NCBI RefSeq assembly: GCF_021602025.1
Contig: NZ_BQHW01000005.1
Location: 124,001-188,000, forward strand
Direction of reading: 5' to 3'
Length of the DNA stretch: 64,000 nt
Source of the DNA: Pseudomonas ceruminis
GTDB lineage: Bacteria > Pseudomonadota > Gammaproteobacteria > Pseudomonadales > Pseudomonadaceae
This document shows, one piece after another, positions 1-7,685 of the stretch. The stretch's first letter is position 1; every line of letters starts with the position of its first letter. The notes under the pieces were generated by a model. That model worked only from the letters and a program-made list of their open reading frames with translations, did not search any database and was not told where the DNA came from. Made by a program: the position numbers and the translations under genes.

Positions 1-2
1 AC

Positions 3-947
3 GCGGTAGAAGCGATGAAGCCGCTGACCGTTGACGAGCCGACCGTTTCGATGACCTTCCAGGTCAACGACTCGCCGTTCTGCGGTAAGGAAGGCAAGTT
101 CGTCACCAGCCGTAACATCAAGGATCGCCTGGACAAGGAGCTGCTGTACAACGTGGCCCTGCGCGTTCAGGAAACCGACTCCCCTGACAAGTTCAAGGTA
201 TCGGGCCGTGGTGAGCTGCACCTGTCTGTTCTGATCGAAACCATGCGTCGTGAAGGCTTCGAGATGGCCGTAGGCCGTCCTGAAGTGATCATCCGTGAAG
301 TCGACGGCGTGAAGCAGGAACCGTTCGAGAACGTCACCATCGACATCCCTGAAGAATCCCAGGGCAAGGTCATGGAAGAGATGGGCCTGCGTAAGGGCGA
401 CCTGACCAACATGGTTCCGGATGGCAAGGGCCGTGTTCGCCTGGAGTACAACATTCCAGCCCGTGGTCTGATCGGTTTCCGTAACCAGTTCCTGACCCTG
501 ACCAACGGTGCAGGCATCCTGACCTCGATCTTCGATCGCTACGACACCATGAAGTCGGGCCAGATGTCCGGCCGCCTCAACGGCGTACTGGTTTCGGTCG
601 AGACCGGCAAGGCTCTGACCTACTCGCTGGAAACCCTGCAGGCGCGTGGCAAGCTGTTCGTTGAACACGGTCAGGAGATCTACAACGGTCAGATCATCGG
701 CCTGAACAGCCGCGACAACGACCTGGGCGTGAACCCGACCAAAGGCAAGAAGCTCGACAACATGCGTGCTTCGGGCAAAGACGAAGTCATCGCCCTGGTA
801 CCGCCAGTTCGCCACACCCTCGAGCAGGCCCTGGAGTTCATCCAGGACGACGAGCTGTGCGAAGTCACGCCGAAGTCGATCCGTCTGCGCAAGAAGATCC
901 TGGACGAAGGCGAGCGTACCCGCGCTGCCAAGAAAGCCAAGAACTGA
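3..947 (+). CDS. typA: Ribosome-associated GTPase TypA/BipA, C-terminal part
   Basis: This is the 3' half of the translational GTPase TypA (BipA), which binds the 70S ribosome and supports ribosome assembly and growth under stress or cold. The reading frame is open from the left edge of the window, so the start codon and the GTPase domain lie outside. About 314 of roughly 606 residues remain. They cover the domain III/V-like region (GRGELHLSVLIE, a motif shared with EF-G-type GTPases) and the family-specific C-terminal domain (ARGLIGFRNQFLTLTNGAG and EALEFIQDDELCEVTPKSIR-like segments). The gene ends in a Lys/Arg-rich tail and is followed by a strong hairpin terminator. Identity is secure; only the 5' end is missing. 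Confidence 0.97.
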   Translation, partial: AVEAMKPLTVDEPTVSMTFQVNDSPFCGKEGKFVTSRNIKDRLDKELLYNVALRVQETDSPDKFKVSGRGELHLSVLIETMRREGFEMAVGRPEVIIREVDGVKQEPFENVTIDIPEESQGKVMEEMGLRKGDLTNMVPDGKGRVRLEYNIPARGLIGFRNQFLTLTNGAGILTSIFDRYDTMKSGQMSGRLNGVLVSVETGKALTYSLETLQARGKLFVEHGQEIYNGQIIGLNSRDNDLGVNPTKGKKLDNMRASGKDEVIALVPPVRHTLEQALEFIQDDELCEVTPKSIRLRKKILDEGERTRAAKKAKN

Positions 948-965
948 GTTAGCTCAGGCTGAATG

Positions 966-1004
966 AAAACGCCCCCGGTCGAAAGGCCGGGGGCGTTTTT
1001 GTTT
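966..1004 (+). terminator. Intrinsic terminator of typA
   Basis: A GC-rich stem of about 15 pairs (arms 966-980 and 985-999, one G-T wobble) closes on a GAAA tetraloop. It is preceded by AAAA and followed by TTTTT, starting 18 bases after the typA stop. The A-tract on the 5' side means it could also work on the minus strand, for the DUF3077 gene that ends at 1077. Confidence 0.9.
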
Positions 1005-1076
1005 GCTTTGTGAAAAGTGGCTGTAGGAGGCGGCTGTGTTTCGCGGCTGCACCTAATCACCGGTCCAGAGGCGGGC

Positions 1077-1337
1077 TCAGCGCATCATGCCCAACTCGGC
1101 ATCGTCCAACAGCGCCTTGGCCAATGCACTCAGGTAGTGCGAAGCCCAGATCAGTTGCTGGTCGTTTTCCATCACGCCGGTAAGCGTCATGTCGCGTACA
1201 TAGCCCATCAGTTCAGAGGCTTGTTCACGGGCGTTCTGGCACGGGATGCCGGCGGCTATCTGGAACAGCGGCTGGTCATGGGCTTCGCCTTGGTAGAAAA
1301 AGGTTTTGCCTGGCGTTGTTTTATCGTTTTCTGTCAT
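1077..1337 (-). CDS. DUF3077 family small protein
   Basis: This encodes an 86-residue protein of a Pseudomonas-restricted family (DUF3077) with no established function. The start MTENDKTTPG at 1337 is chosen over the upstream in-frame ATGs because the extension to 1475 runs through a REP-type repeat, and because AGGGGA lies about nine bases upstream. Family-like features are the opening KTFFYQGEAHDQPLFQIAAG segment, a conserved central Cys (GIPC) and a C-terminal helix, WASHYLSALAKALLDDAE. It has no signal peptide or membrane segment and is probably cytosolic. It faces typA tail to tail across the terminator. Confidence 0.8.
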   Translation of the reverse strand: MTENDKTTPGKTFFYQGEAHDQPLFQIAAGIPCQNAREQASELMGYVRDMTLTGVMENDQQLIWASHYLSALAKALLDDAELGMMR

Positions 1338-1387
1338 CGGTCCATTTCCCCTGACTACTGCGATGGATGGCACCGGCTGCGCCGGTG

Positions 1388-1461
1388 TTCGCGGGACAAG
1401 CCCGCTCCCACAGGGGTTCGCAAGCTGTGCCGTCCTTGTGGGAGCGGGCTTGCCCCGCGAA
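1388..1461. repeat. REP-type inverted repeat pair
   Basis: Two arms of about 27 bases (1388-1414 and 1435-1461) form an imperfect inverted pair built on the cgcgggacaagcccgctccc core typical of P. putida REP elements. It lies just upstream of the DUF3077 start. Such pairs can fold into long hairpins and act as transcript stabilisers, weak terminators or gyrase/IHF sites. Confidence 0.85.
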
Positions 1462-1471
1462 GCGTCGAACA

Positions 1472-1645
1472 TCAATGCAAGCTGCCGTGGGTGTAGGCGA
1501 TCGTCAGGTAATGGGTGATGTTGACCACAACCTGGTCCAGGGGAACGAGGTTATTGCCAATGGCGTAGGTGAGATCTAAGGAACTGCCACCAACGTTTCC
1601 ACACGTAGAGGCGGCAACTGTACGCAGGGTGGAAAAACCGGTCAC
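1472..1645 (-). CDS. Possible small hypothetical protein (57 aa)
   Basis: A 57-codon frame starts with GTG at 1645, preceded at an ideal distance by GAGGAGC (about 1651-1657), and ends in TGA at 1472. The product begins VTGFSTLRTV, has a hydrophobic middle and ends ITHYLTIAYTHGSLH. I recognise no family. Support comes from the strong ribosome binding site, its position between two REP elements rather than inside one, and its fit ahead of the DUF3077 gene on the same strand. It could be a real small protein or a decayed fragment. Confidence 0.4.
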   Translation of the reverse strand: MTGFSTLRTVAASTCGNVGGSSLDLTYAIGNNLVPLDQVVVNITHYLTIAYTHGSLH

Positions 1646-1659
1646 CCAAGCTCCTCATC

Positions 1660-1725
1660 GCTGGCAAGCCAGCTCCTACAGGTCCTGCACCGATCCTGAG
1701 AGGGGCGAGTGCCTGTAGGAGCTCA
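1660..1725. repeat. REP-like inverted repeat
   Basis: A second repeat with the core ctggcaagccagctcctac is followed about 30 bases later by the inverted arm cctgtaggagct (1671-1682 against 1712-1723). It fills the gap between the YkgJ-type gene and the small frame at 1472-1645. I see nothing else in this stretch. Confidence 0.7.
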
Positions 1726-1737
1726 AGGGCACTTGAA

Positions 1738-2142
1738 TCAGCGAACGGTAGCCTTCGGTTTGTAGGCACAATACCCCGGCCGCGGCCCGACCTTCGGATG
1801 GTTCCGGCAGGTATCCGGGCGCTTGTCATAAATGGTGCACAGCCGGCTCTTACGATCCAGATAGAGGCAATCGTCATTGCTCATGCGGGTCAGGGTGAAG
1901 ATCCCCGACTTCTGGTTGAAGCGCTCGATGATGCCGTCTTTCTGCAGGCGTTTGGCGATGTTCTTCGGGGGTTCGTCCTTCTCGAACTCGTCCACCACGC
2001 CAATGCGGATCAGGTCTTTGATCTTCACTTCAACGGGCAGCGTGCAACAGGTCGAATGGCAGCCACCGCACATGTGGCTGGCATAGCGCTGCCAAGTTTC
2101 CAGGCGGTCGACTTCGGCCGCGGCAATCAGGGTCGTTTTCAT
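1738..2142 (-). CDS. YkgJ family cysteine cluster protein
   Basis: This 134-residue protein belongs to the YkgJ/UPF0153 family of putative zinc- or iron-binding proteins of unknown reaction. The signature is the cysteine cluster CGGCHSTCC near residue 30, followed by further conserved Cys at DDCLYLD, RLCTIYDKRPDTCRNHP and PGYC. The spacing matches the family's CxxC...C pattern. The start MKTTLIAAAEV at 2142 is preferred because the upstream extension to 2265 is unlike the family and overlaps the promoter side of glgP. No obvious Shine-Dalgarno sequence precedes it, so the start is only moderately sure. It is divergent from glgP. Confidence 0.85.
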   Translation of the reverse strand: MKTTLIAAAEVDRLETWQRYASHMCGGCHSTCCTLPVEVKIKDLIRIGVVDEFEKDEPPKNIAKRLQKDGIIERFNQKSGIFTLTRMSNDDCLYLDRKSRLCTIYDKRPDTCRNHPKVGPRPGYCAYKPKATVR

Positions 2143-2331
2143 CGTTATATAGGGGGCTGGATCACGGTCTTGGGGCGCGCGATCATACCGGAGTTGCTCA
2201 ATTTGTGAACAACCTTTTGCCGGATGGGCAAAGCGGGCATGAAAACTGCGAACCGTGGCTGTCACTCCCTGTCGAAGGGTCTAGTCTCAACACTCTCCCT
2301 GCGCTTTCGTCAACTTGCCCGAGGATGCCGC

Positions 2332-4782
2332 ATGTCCCAGGAACCTAAAGCACGTGACGCCGAGGTGGCCGAATTTCGCGCCGCTGTACTGGATAAACTG
2401 ACCTATGCGGTCGGTAAGGACCCGGAGCACGCCTTCGACCACGACTGGTTCGAAGCCATTGCCCTGGCCGCCCGTGATCACATGGTCGATCACTGGATGG
2501 ATCACACCCGTCAGTCGTACCGGCGCAGCCAGAAGCGTGTGTATTACCTCTCCCTGGAGTTTCTCATCGGGCGCCTGCTCTATGACAGCCTGAGCAACCT
2601 CGGCCTGCTGGACATCGCCCGCGATGCGCTGGAAGGGCTGGACGTGGACCTCGAGCGCATCCGCCTGCTCGAGCCTGATGCAGCCTTGGGCAATGGCGGT
2701 CTTGGCCGTCTGGCGGCCTGCTTCATGGAGAGCATGTCGACCCTGGGGATTGCTGCCCATGGTTATGGCATCCGTTATGAACACGGGCTGTTCCGCCAGG
2801 CCATGGTCGATGGCTGGCAGCAGGAACAGACCGAGAATTGGCTGGACTTCGGTAACCCCTGGGAGTTCGAGCGTGCCGAGGTGATCTACCCGATCAGTTT
2901 CGGCGGCAGCGTCGAAACGGTGCTCGACGTCCATGGCCAACAGCGCCAGGTCTGGTGGCCGGGCGAAACCGTGCGGGCGGTCGCCTACGACACGCCGGTG
3001 GTCGGTTGGCGCGGTGCCAGTGTCAACACCTTGCGCCTTTGGCGTGCGCGAGCTCTGGAGGAGCTGCACCTGGAGCGCTTCAATGCCGGTGATCATCTGG
3101 GTGCGGTGGCGGAAGTGGCGCGGGCTGAAAGCATCTCGCGGGTGCTTTACCCGGCCGACAGCACCGAGGCCGGGCAGGAGTTGCGCCTGCGCCAGGAATA
3201 CTTCTTTGTCTCCGCTTCGCTGCAAGACTTGCTGCGCCGCCACCTGAACATGCATAAAGACCTGCTCAACCTGCCGGATGCGGCAGCTATCCAGCTCAAC
3301 GACACCCACCCGTCGATTGCCGTGGCCGAACTCATGCGGCTGTTGGTCGACCAACATGAAATTCCATGGGACAAAGCCTGGGAGCTGACCGTCGGTACCT
3401 TGGCCTACACCAACCACACCTTACTGCCCGAGGCTCTGGAAACCTGGCCCGTGGCACTGATGGAGCGCATGCTGCCGCGGCACATGCAGATCATCTACCT
3501 GATCAACGCGTACCATATCGACGCACTGCGCGCCAAAGGCCTGCACGACTTCGACGTGCTGCGGGCGGTGTCGCTGATCGAGGAGGACAACGGCCGCCGG
3601 GTGCGCATGGGCAACCTGGCGTTTCTTGGCTCCCACAGCGTCAACGGGGTGTCGGCGCTGCACAGCAAACTGATGAAGAGCACGGTGTTCGCCGAGCTGC
3701 ACAAGCTTTACCCCCAGCGCATCAACAACAAGACCAACGGCATTACCTTCCGCCGCTGGCTCTACCAGTCCAACCCACAGTTGACGACGATGCTGGTCGA
3801 GGCCCTGGGGCCGGAGCTGCTGGACGACCCCGAGGGGCTGCTGGCCAACCTGGTGCCCTTCGCCGACAAGGCCAGTTTCCGTAAGCAGTTCGCCGCCCAG
3901 CGCCTGCACAGCAAGCGCGCCCTGGCCAGCATCATCCAGGACCGCCTGGGGGTTACGGTCGACCCAGAGGCGATGTTCGATGTGCAGGTAAAGCGCATCC
4001 ACGAGTACAAGCGCCAGTTGCTCAACCTGCTGCACACCGTGGCGCTGTACCAGGCCATCCGTAACGACCCGGGTACCAACTGGGTGCCAAGGGTGAAGAT
4101 CTTCGCCGGCAAGGCTGCGGCCAGCTACCACCAGGCCAAGCTGATCATCAAGTTGGCCAACGATATCGCCCGTGTGGTCAACAATGACCCTACCGTGCGC
4201 GGCCTGCTCAAGGTGGTGTTCCTGCCCAACTACAACGTCAGCCTGGCGGAAAGCATCATCCCTGCCGCGGACCTGTCAGAGCAGATTTCCACGGCCGGTT
4301 ACGAGGCGTCCGGCACCAGCAACATGAAGTTCGGGCTCAATGGCGCCTTGACCATCGGTACCCTGGACGGTGCCAATGTGGAGATGTGCGAGCAGGTGGG
4401 CGCCGACAACATGTTCATCTTCGGTTTGACTGCGCAGCAGGTCGAGGCGCGCAAGCGTGCCGGCGACTTTGGTGCCAGTGCCGCGCTAGCCGCCTCCAAC
4501 CGCTTGAACGATGTACTGCAGGCGATCCGCAGTGGTGTGTTCTCGCCGGATGATCCTGGGCGCTATGCCGGGCTGATTGACGGGCTGGTGGCCTACGACC
4601 GCTTCCTGGTCTGCGCCGATTTTGATGCCTACTGGGATGCCCAGCGGCGCGTCGAGGAGCTGTGGCATACACCGCAGGAGTGGTGGCGCGTTGCAGTGCT
4701 GAACACGGCACGGATGGGCTGGTTCTCTTCGGACCGGACCATTCGCGAGTACGCGACCGATATCTGGAAGGCGCTGGAGTGA
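2332..4782 (+). CDS. glgP: Glycogen/maltodextrin phosphorylase
   Basis: GlgP removes glucose from glycogen or maltodextrin ends with phosphate, giving glucose-1-phosphate in the cytosol. The 816-residue length is normal for the family. The glycogen-phosphorylase signature EASGTSNMKFGLNGA is present, with the pyridoxal-phosphate lysine at about residue 666. Other family segments are EPDAALGNGGLGRLAACFMES, LNDTHPSIAVAELMR and RIHEYKRQLLN. The start ATGTCCCAG at 2332 follows GAGGATG and is chosen over a GC-rich 36-codon extension from 2224. The gene stands alone here, without other glycogen genes, and is followed by a perfect 27-bp inverted repeat. Confidence 0.97.
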   Translation: MSQEPKARDAEVAEFRAAVLDKLTYAVGKDPEHAFDHDWFEAIALAARDHMVDHWMDHTRQSYRRSQKRVYYLSLEFLIGRLLYDSLSNLGLLDIARDALEGLDVDLERIRLLEPDAALGNGGLGRLAACFMESMSTLGIAAHGYGIRYEHGLFRQAMVDGWQQEQTENWLDFGNPWEFERAEVIYPISFGGSVETVLDVHGQQRQVWWPGETVRAVAYDTPVVGWRGASVNTLRLWRARALEELHLERFNAGDHLGAVAEVARAESISRVLYPADSTEAGQELRLRQEYFFVSASLQDLLRRHLNMHKDLLNLPDAAAIQLNDTHPSIAVAELMRLLVDQHEIPWDKAWELTVGTLAYTNHTLLPEALETWPVALMERMLPRHMQIIYLINAYHIDALRAKGLHDFDVLRAVSLIEEDNGRRVRMGNLAFLGSHSVNGVSALHSKLMKSTVFAELHKLYPQRINNKTNGITFRRWLYQSNPQLTTMLVEALGPELLDDPEGLLANLVPFADKASFRKQFAAQRLHSKRALASIIQDRLGVTVDPEAMFDVQVKRIHEYKRQLLNLLHTVALYQAIRNDPGTNWVPRVKIFAGKAAASYHQAKLIIKLANDIARVVNNDPTVRGLLKVVFLPNYNVSLAESIIPAADLSEQISTAGYEASGTSNMKFGLNGALTIGTLDGANVEMCEQVGADNMFIFGLTAQQVEARKRAGDFGASAALAASNRLNDVLQAIRSGVFSPDDPGRYAGLIDGLVAYDRFLVCADFDAYWDAQRRVEELWHTPQEWWRVAVLNTARMGWFSSDRTIREYATDIWKALE

Positions 4783-4804
4783 GTGCTGGGGCCGCGTGGC
4801 GGCC

Positions 4805-4875
4805 CATTCGCGGGTCAAGCCCGCTCCCACAGGATCTCCGTTACCTTGTGTGGGAGCGGGCTTGACCCGCGAATG
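4805..4875. repeat. Perfect 27-bp inverted REP pair
   Basis: The arms 4805-4831 and 4849-4875 are exact reverse complements around a 17-base loop and carry the cgggtcaagcccgctccc REP core. The element sits 22 bases after the glgP stop and could stabilise or end the glgP transcript before fbp. It has no T-tract, so it is not a classical terminator. Confidence 0.9.
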
Positions 4876-5012
4876 GACTGCAAAAGCAGCCAACGCTGAA
4901 CTACCGACATAATGTGCCGTCTGACTGCCCAGCGAGTCTCTTTGCTCGCTAGCATTCAACTCTCACTGTAAACTGCGGGGGTTTTTCTCCCCCAATCCGT
5001 TCGGAGCCATAC

Positions 5013-6023
5013 ATGTCCCGCGTTACCCTGAGTCGCTATCTGATTGAGCAGACCCGCAGCAACAATACCCCTGCCGATCTGCGCTTCCTGATCGAAGTGG
5101 TGGCGCGTGCGTGCAAGGAAATCAGCCACCACGTGTCCAAGGGCGCCCTTGGCGGCGTGCTGGGCAGCATGGGCACCGAAAACGTGCAGGGCGAAGTGCA
5201 GAAGAAGCTGGACGTGATTTCCAACGACATTCTGCTTGAAGCCAACGAGTGGGGCGGCCACCTGGCCGGCATGGCGTCCGAAGAAATGGACAACGCCTAC
5301 CAGATCCCGGGCAAATACCCGAAAGGCGCTTACCTGTTGGTCTTCGACCCGCTGGATGGCTCGTCGAACATCGACGTCAACGTCTCGGTCGGTACCATCT
5401 TCTCGGTACTGCGTTGCCCTAACGAATACCTGAGCCAGAACGAAACCCTCAACGAAAACGCCTTCCTGCAGCCAGGTACTCAGCAAGTTGCCGCCGGTTA
5501 TGCCATCTACGGCCCGCAGACCATGCTGATCCTGACCCTGGGTAATGGCGTCAAGGGTTTCACCCTCGACCGCGAACTGGGCAGCTTCGTACTTACCCAC
5601 GAAAACATTCGCGTACCGGAAACCACTGCTGAGTTCGCCATCAACATGTCCAACCAGCGTCACTGGGAAGCCCCGGTACAGCGCTACGTGGGCGAATTGC
5701 TGGCTGGTGAGACCGGCCCGCTGAAGAAGAACTACAACATGCGCTGGATCGCCTCGATGGTGGCCGACGTGCACCGTATCCTGACCCGTGGCGGTCTGTT
5801 CATGTACCCGCGCGACGCTCGTGAACCGAGCAAGCCGGGCAAACTGCGCCTGATGTACGAAGCCAACCCGATGTCGTTCATCATCGAACAGGCCGGCGGC
5901 GCGTCCACCAACGGTTACGATCGCATCCTCGACATCCAGCCAGAAAGCCTGCACCAGCGTGTGTCGGTCATTCTCGGCTCGAAGGAAGAGGTCGAGCGCG
6001 TTACCGCCTACCACAAGGAGTAA
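5013..6023 (+). CDS. fbp: Class I fructose-1,6-bisphosphatase
   Basis: Fbp hydrolyses fructose-1,6-bisphosphate to fructose-6-phosphate, the committed gluconeogenic step, in the cytosol. The 336-residue protein has the class I metal and phosphate signature [18 protein letters not shown] at residues 111-128 and the substrate-binding segments [32 protein letters not shown] and [17 protein letters not shown]. The start ATGTCCCGC follows a CGGAG ribosome site. A DUF924 gene follows 3 bases after the stop, with its ribosome site inside the fbp end, so the two are probably cotranscribed. Gluconeogenesis fits a genus that grows on organic acids and amino acids. Confidence 0.98.
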   Translation: MSRVTLSRYLIEQTRSNNTPADLRFLIEVVARACKEISHHVSKGALGGVLGSMGTENVQGEVQKKLDVISNDILLEANEWGGHLAGMASEEMDNAYQIPGKYPKGAYLLVFDPLDGSSNIDVNVSVGTIFSVLRCPNEYLSQNETLNENAFLQPGTQQVAAGYAIYGPQTMLILTLGNGVKGFTLDRELGSFVLTHENIRVPETTAEFAINMSNQRHWEAPVQRYVGELLAGETGPLKKNYNMRWIASMVADVHRILTRGGLFMYPRDAREPSKPGKLRLMYEANPMSFIIEQAGGASTNGYDRILDIQPESLHQRVSVILGSKEEVERVTAYHKE

Positions 6024-6026
6024 GTC

Positions 6027-6623
6027 ATGCTCGCACCTTGGCAGCCGTTGCTGGAATGGTGGTTCGGTTGGGGAGCCAGTCCCCAGGCCGTGGCTGACGA
6101 GAAGAGCACGCTGTGGTTCGGCAAGCATCACGATGCTGACGCCCAGGCGCTGTTCGGCGACCTGGTCGAGCATGCCCTGGCGGGTGGGCTGGACGAATGG
6201 CAGCAGAGTCCGCAGGGCTGGCTCGGCCTGCTGCTCTTGCTCGACCAGCTGCCACGCATGATCTACCGCGACACACCGCGCGCTTTCGAGGGTGACCGGC
6301 GTGCCCAGGTGGTGGCCATGCAGGGCCTGCAAAAAGGCTGGGATTACCAACTGCTGCCGATCCAGCGGGTATTCGTGCTGCTGGTGCTGGAGCATGCCGA
6401 GGTGCTGGACTGGCAGAACCTGTGCGTCGAGCGTTATCAGGTGCTGCTCGATGAGCAGCCGGAGGCCAATCGTCGGCTGTTCGAGGGGTTCCTCGACTAT
6501 GCCCAGCAGCACCAGCGGGTGATCGCCCGATTCGGCCGCTTCCCGCATCGCAACCTGCTGCTGGAGCGGCCTAGCACCAGTGAAGAGATGGACTTCCTGC
6601 TTGAACCAGGGTCCAGATTCTGA
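6027..6623 (+). CDS. DUF924 family protein
   Basis: The 198-residue product belongs to the DUF924 family, helical proteins of TPR-like fold with no assigned activity. Recognisable segments are the N-terminal LEWWFGWG, FGKHHDADAQ, GWLGLLLLLDQLPRMIYRDTPRAFEGD and the C-terminal RFGRFPHRN. The LLLLDQLPR...RD and GRFPHRN motifs are the most conserved parts of the family. The start lies 3 bases after fbp, with AAGGAG (6016-6020) as ribosome site inside fbp. A hairpin with a T-rich flank closes the unit. Confidence 0.9.
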   Translation: MLAPWQPLLEWWFGWGASPQAVADEKSTLWFGKHHDADAQALFGDLVEHALAGGLDEWQQSPQGWLGLLLLLDQLPRMIYRDTPRAFEGDRRAQVVAMQGLQKGWDYQLLPIQRVFVLLVLEHAEVLDWQNLCVERYQVLLDEQPEANRRLFEGFLDYAQQHQRVIARFGRFPHRNLLLERPSTSEEMDFLLEPGSRF

Positions 6624-6630
6624 AAGACCA

Positions 6631-6655
6631 GGGGGCCGCAATGCGGCCCCCTTTG
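6631..6655 (+). terminator. Terminator of fbp-DUF924 unit
   Basis: A nine-pair GC stem (gggggccgc against gcggccccc) with a three-base loop is followed by TTTGCTTT and starts eight bases after the DUF924 stop. Confidence 0.85.
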
Positions 6656-6802
6656 CTTTACGCGCAAAAAACCTGCCGCCTCCTGCCTGTCGACCAACGG
6701 TGTAGAACGAAAGGGTGTGTGTGAGGGAACCAGGGACCGTTTTTCCCGTCGAAGGTCCCTGCAGGCCACTCGCCTGTGTCCACCTTCCAGGAGTGTCCCT
6801 TC

Positions 6803-7057
6803 ATGTCGTTGCGTTCCCTCGCCCTGTTGTCCTTGTGCGTCGTCCTGACTGCGTGCAGCAAGATCAATCAGGAAAACTACTCCAAGCTCAAGGCCGGGAT
6901 GAACAAGGCCGAAGTCGAGCAACTGCTCGGCACGCCTACCGAATGCTCCGGCGCGCTGGGCATGAGCAGTTGCACCTGGGGGGACGAGAAGCGCTTCATC
7001 AGCGTGCAATACGCAGCAGACAAGGTACTGATGTACTCAGGGCAGGGCCTCAAATGA
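6803..7057 (+). CDS. Small lipoprotein, BamE/SmpA-like fold
   Basis: An 84-residue exported lipoprotein. The N-terminus is a signal peptide with a lipobox LTAC, so Cys at about residue 18 would be lipidated. The mature part (INQENYSKLKAGMNKAEVEQLLGTPTEC) has the helix-turn-helix GM...EVxxLLGxP pattern of the SmpA/OmlA (BamE-like) superfamily. It is a short paralogue, not BamE itself. The start MSLRSLALL at 6803 follows CCAGGAG, and the nine-residue upstream extension lacks support. Its stop overlaps the start of the lipocalin gene (ATGA), which suggests translational coupling and a shared envelope role. Confidence 0.85.
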   Translation: MSLRSLALLSLCVVLTACSKINQENYSKLKAGMNKAEVEQLLGTPTECSGALGMSSCTWGDEKRFISVQYAADKVLMYSGQGLK

Positions 7058-7626
7058 GGCGTCTGCAGCTGCTGTTGGGGTTGTGCCTGGTGATGCTGTT
7101 AGGTGGCTGCGCCACCTCGGGCAACGACCCGCTGGCACCGAAGACGGCGGGCAATGTCGACCTTAAGCGCTATCAGGGCAAATGGTTCGAGCTGGCACGC
7201 CTGCCGATGCCTTACCAGAGCGATTGCGCCCAGTCCGAGGCCCATTACAACCTCAAGCCCGACGGTTCGTACGGTGTGCTCAACCGCTGCCGCACCCTGG
7301 GCGATGAGTGGCTGCGTGCAGAAGGCCATGCCAACATTCAGGAGGCGGGGCATACCGACAAGTTGTGGGTAGAGTTCGACAACTGGTTCACCCGCCTGGT
7401 GCCCGGTTTGACCAAAGGGGAATACTGGATTCTCTACGTGGATGAGCGCTATCGCACCGCGGTGGTCGGCAGCCCGGATCGTAAGTACCTGTGGATCCTG
7501 TCGCGTACGCCGAGCCTGCCAGCTTGGGAGCGCGAGAGTTTGCTGTCCAAGGCGCGGCAGCAGGGCTATGACACCAGTCGGCTGATCTGGCGGGCGGCGG
7601 ACAAGCAGATCGTCCAGATGCATTGA
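7054..7626 (+). CDS. blc: Outer-membrane lipocalin (Blc-like)
   Basis: A 190-residue bacterial lipocalin anchored to the outer membrane by a lipobox (LLGGC, about residue 20). Lipocalin signatures are DLKRYQGKWFELARLPMP (G-x-W motif), YNLKPDGSYGVLNRC and the C-terminal WILSRTP. Bacterial Blc binds fatty acids or lysophospholipids and is linked to membrane repair. The start overlaps the previous lipoprotein's stop by four bases. The unit ends at a long palindrome shared with convergent hutF. Confidence 0.93.
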   Translation: MRRLQLLLGLCLVMLLGGCATSGNDPLAPKTAGNVDLKRYQGKWFELARLPMPYQSDCAQSEAHYNLKPDGSYGVLNRCRTLGDEWLRAEGHANIQEAGHTDKLWVEFDNWFTRLVPGLTKGEYWILYVDERYRTAVVGSPDRKYLWILSRTPSLPAWERESLLSKARQQGYDTSRLIWRAADKQIVQMH

Positions 7627-7631
7627 GGCCG

Positions 7632-7677
7632 TTTGTCACTGCCCGCGCCGGCGTGCCGGCGACAGGGCAGTGACAAA
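7632..7677. terminator. Bidirectional hairpin between blc and hutF
   Basis: A long inverted repeat (outer arms tttgtcactgccc and gggcagtgacaaa, inner gccggc/gccggc) with A/T-rich ends lies between the convergent stops of the lipocalin gene and hutF. It can fold on either strand and plausibly ends both transcripts. Confidence 0.8.
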
Positions 7678-7685
7678 GCAACCCG

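Noticed and set aside
1388-1461. Inverted repeats as insertion sequence ends
   Set aside because: The same cgcgggcaagcccgctccc-type core recurs at several intergenic sites with no transposase gene between arms, which fits REP elements.
4956-6641. 561-residue open frame antisense to fbp and the DUF924 gene
   Set aside because: High-GC shadow frame. Its product has no family features, and the plus strand encodes two well-recognised proteins with ribosome sites.
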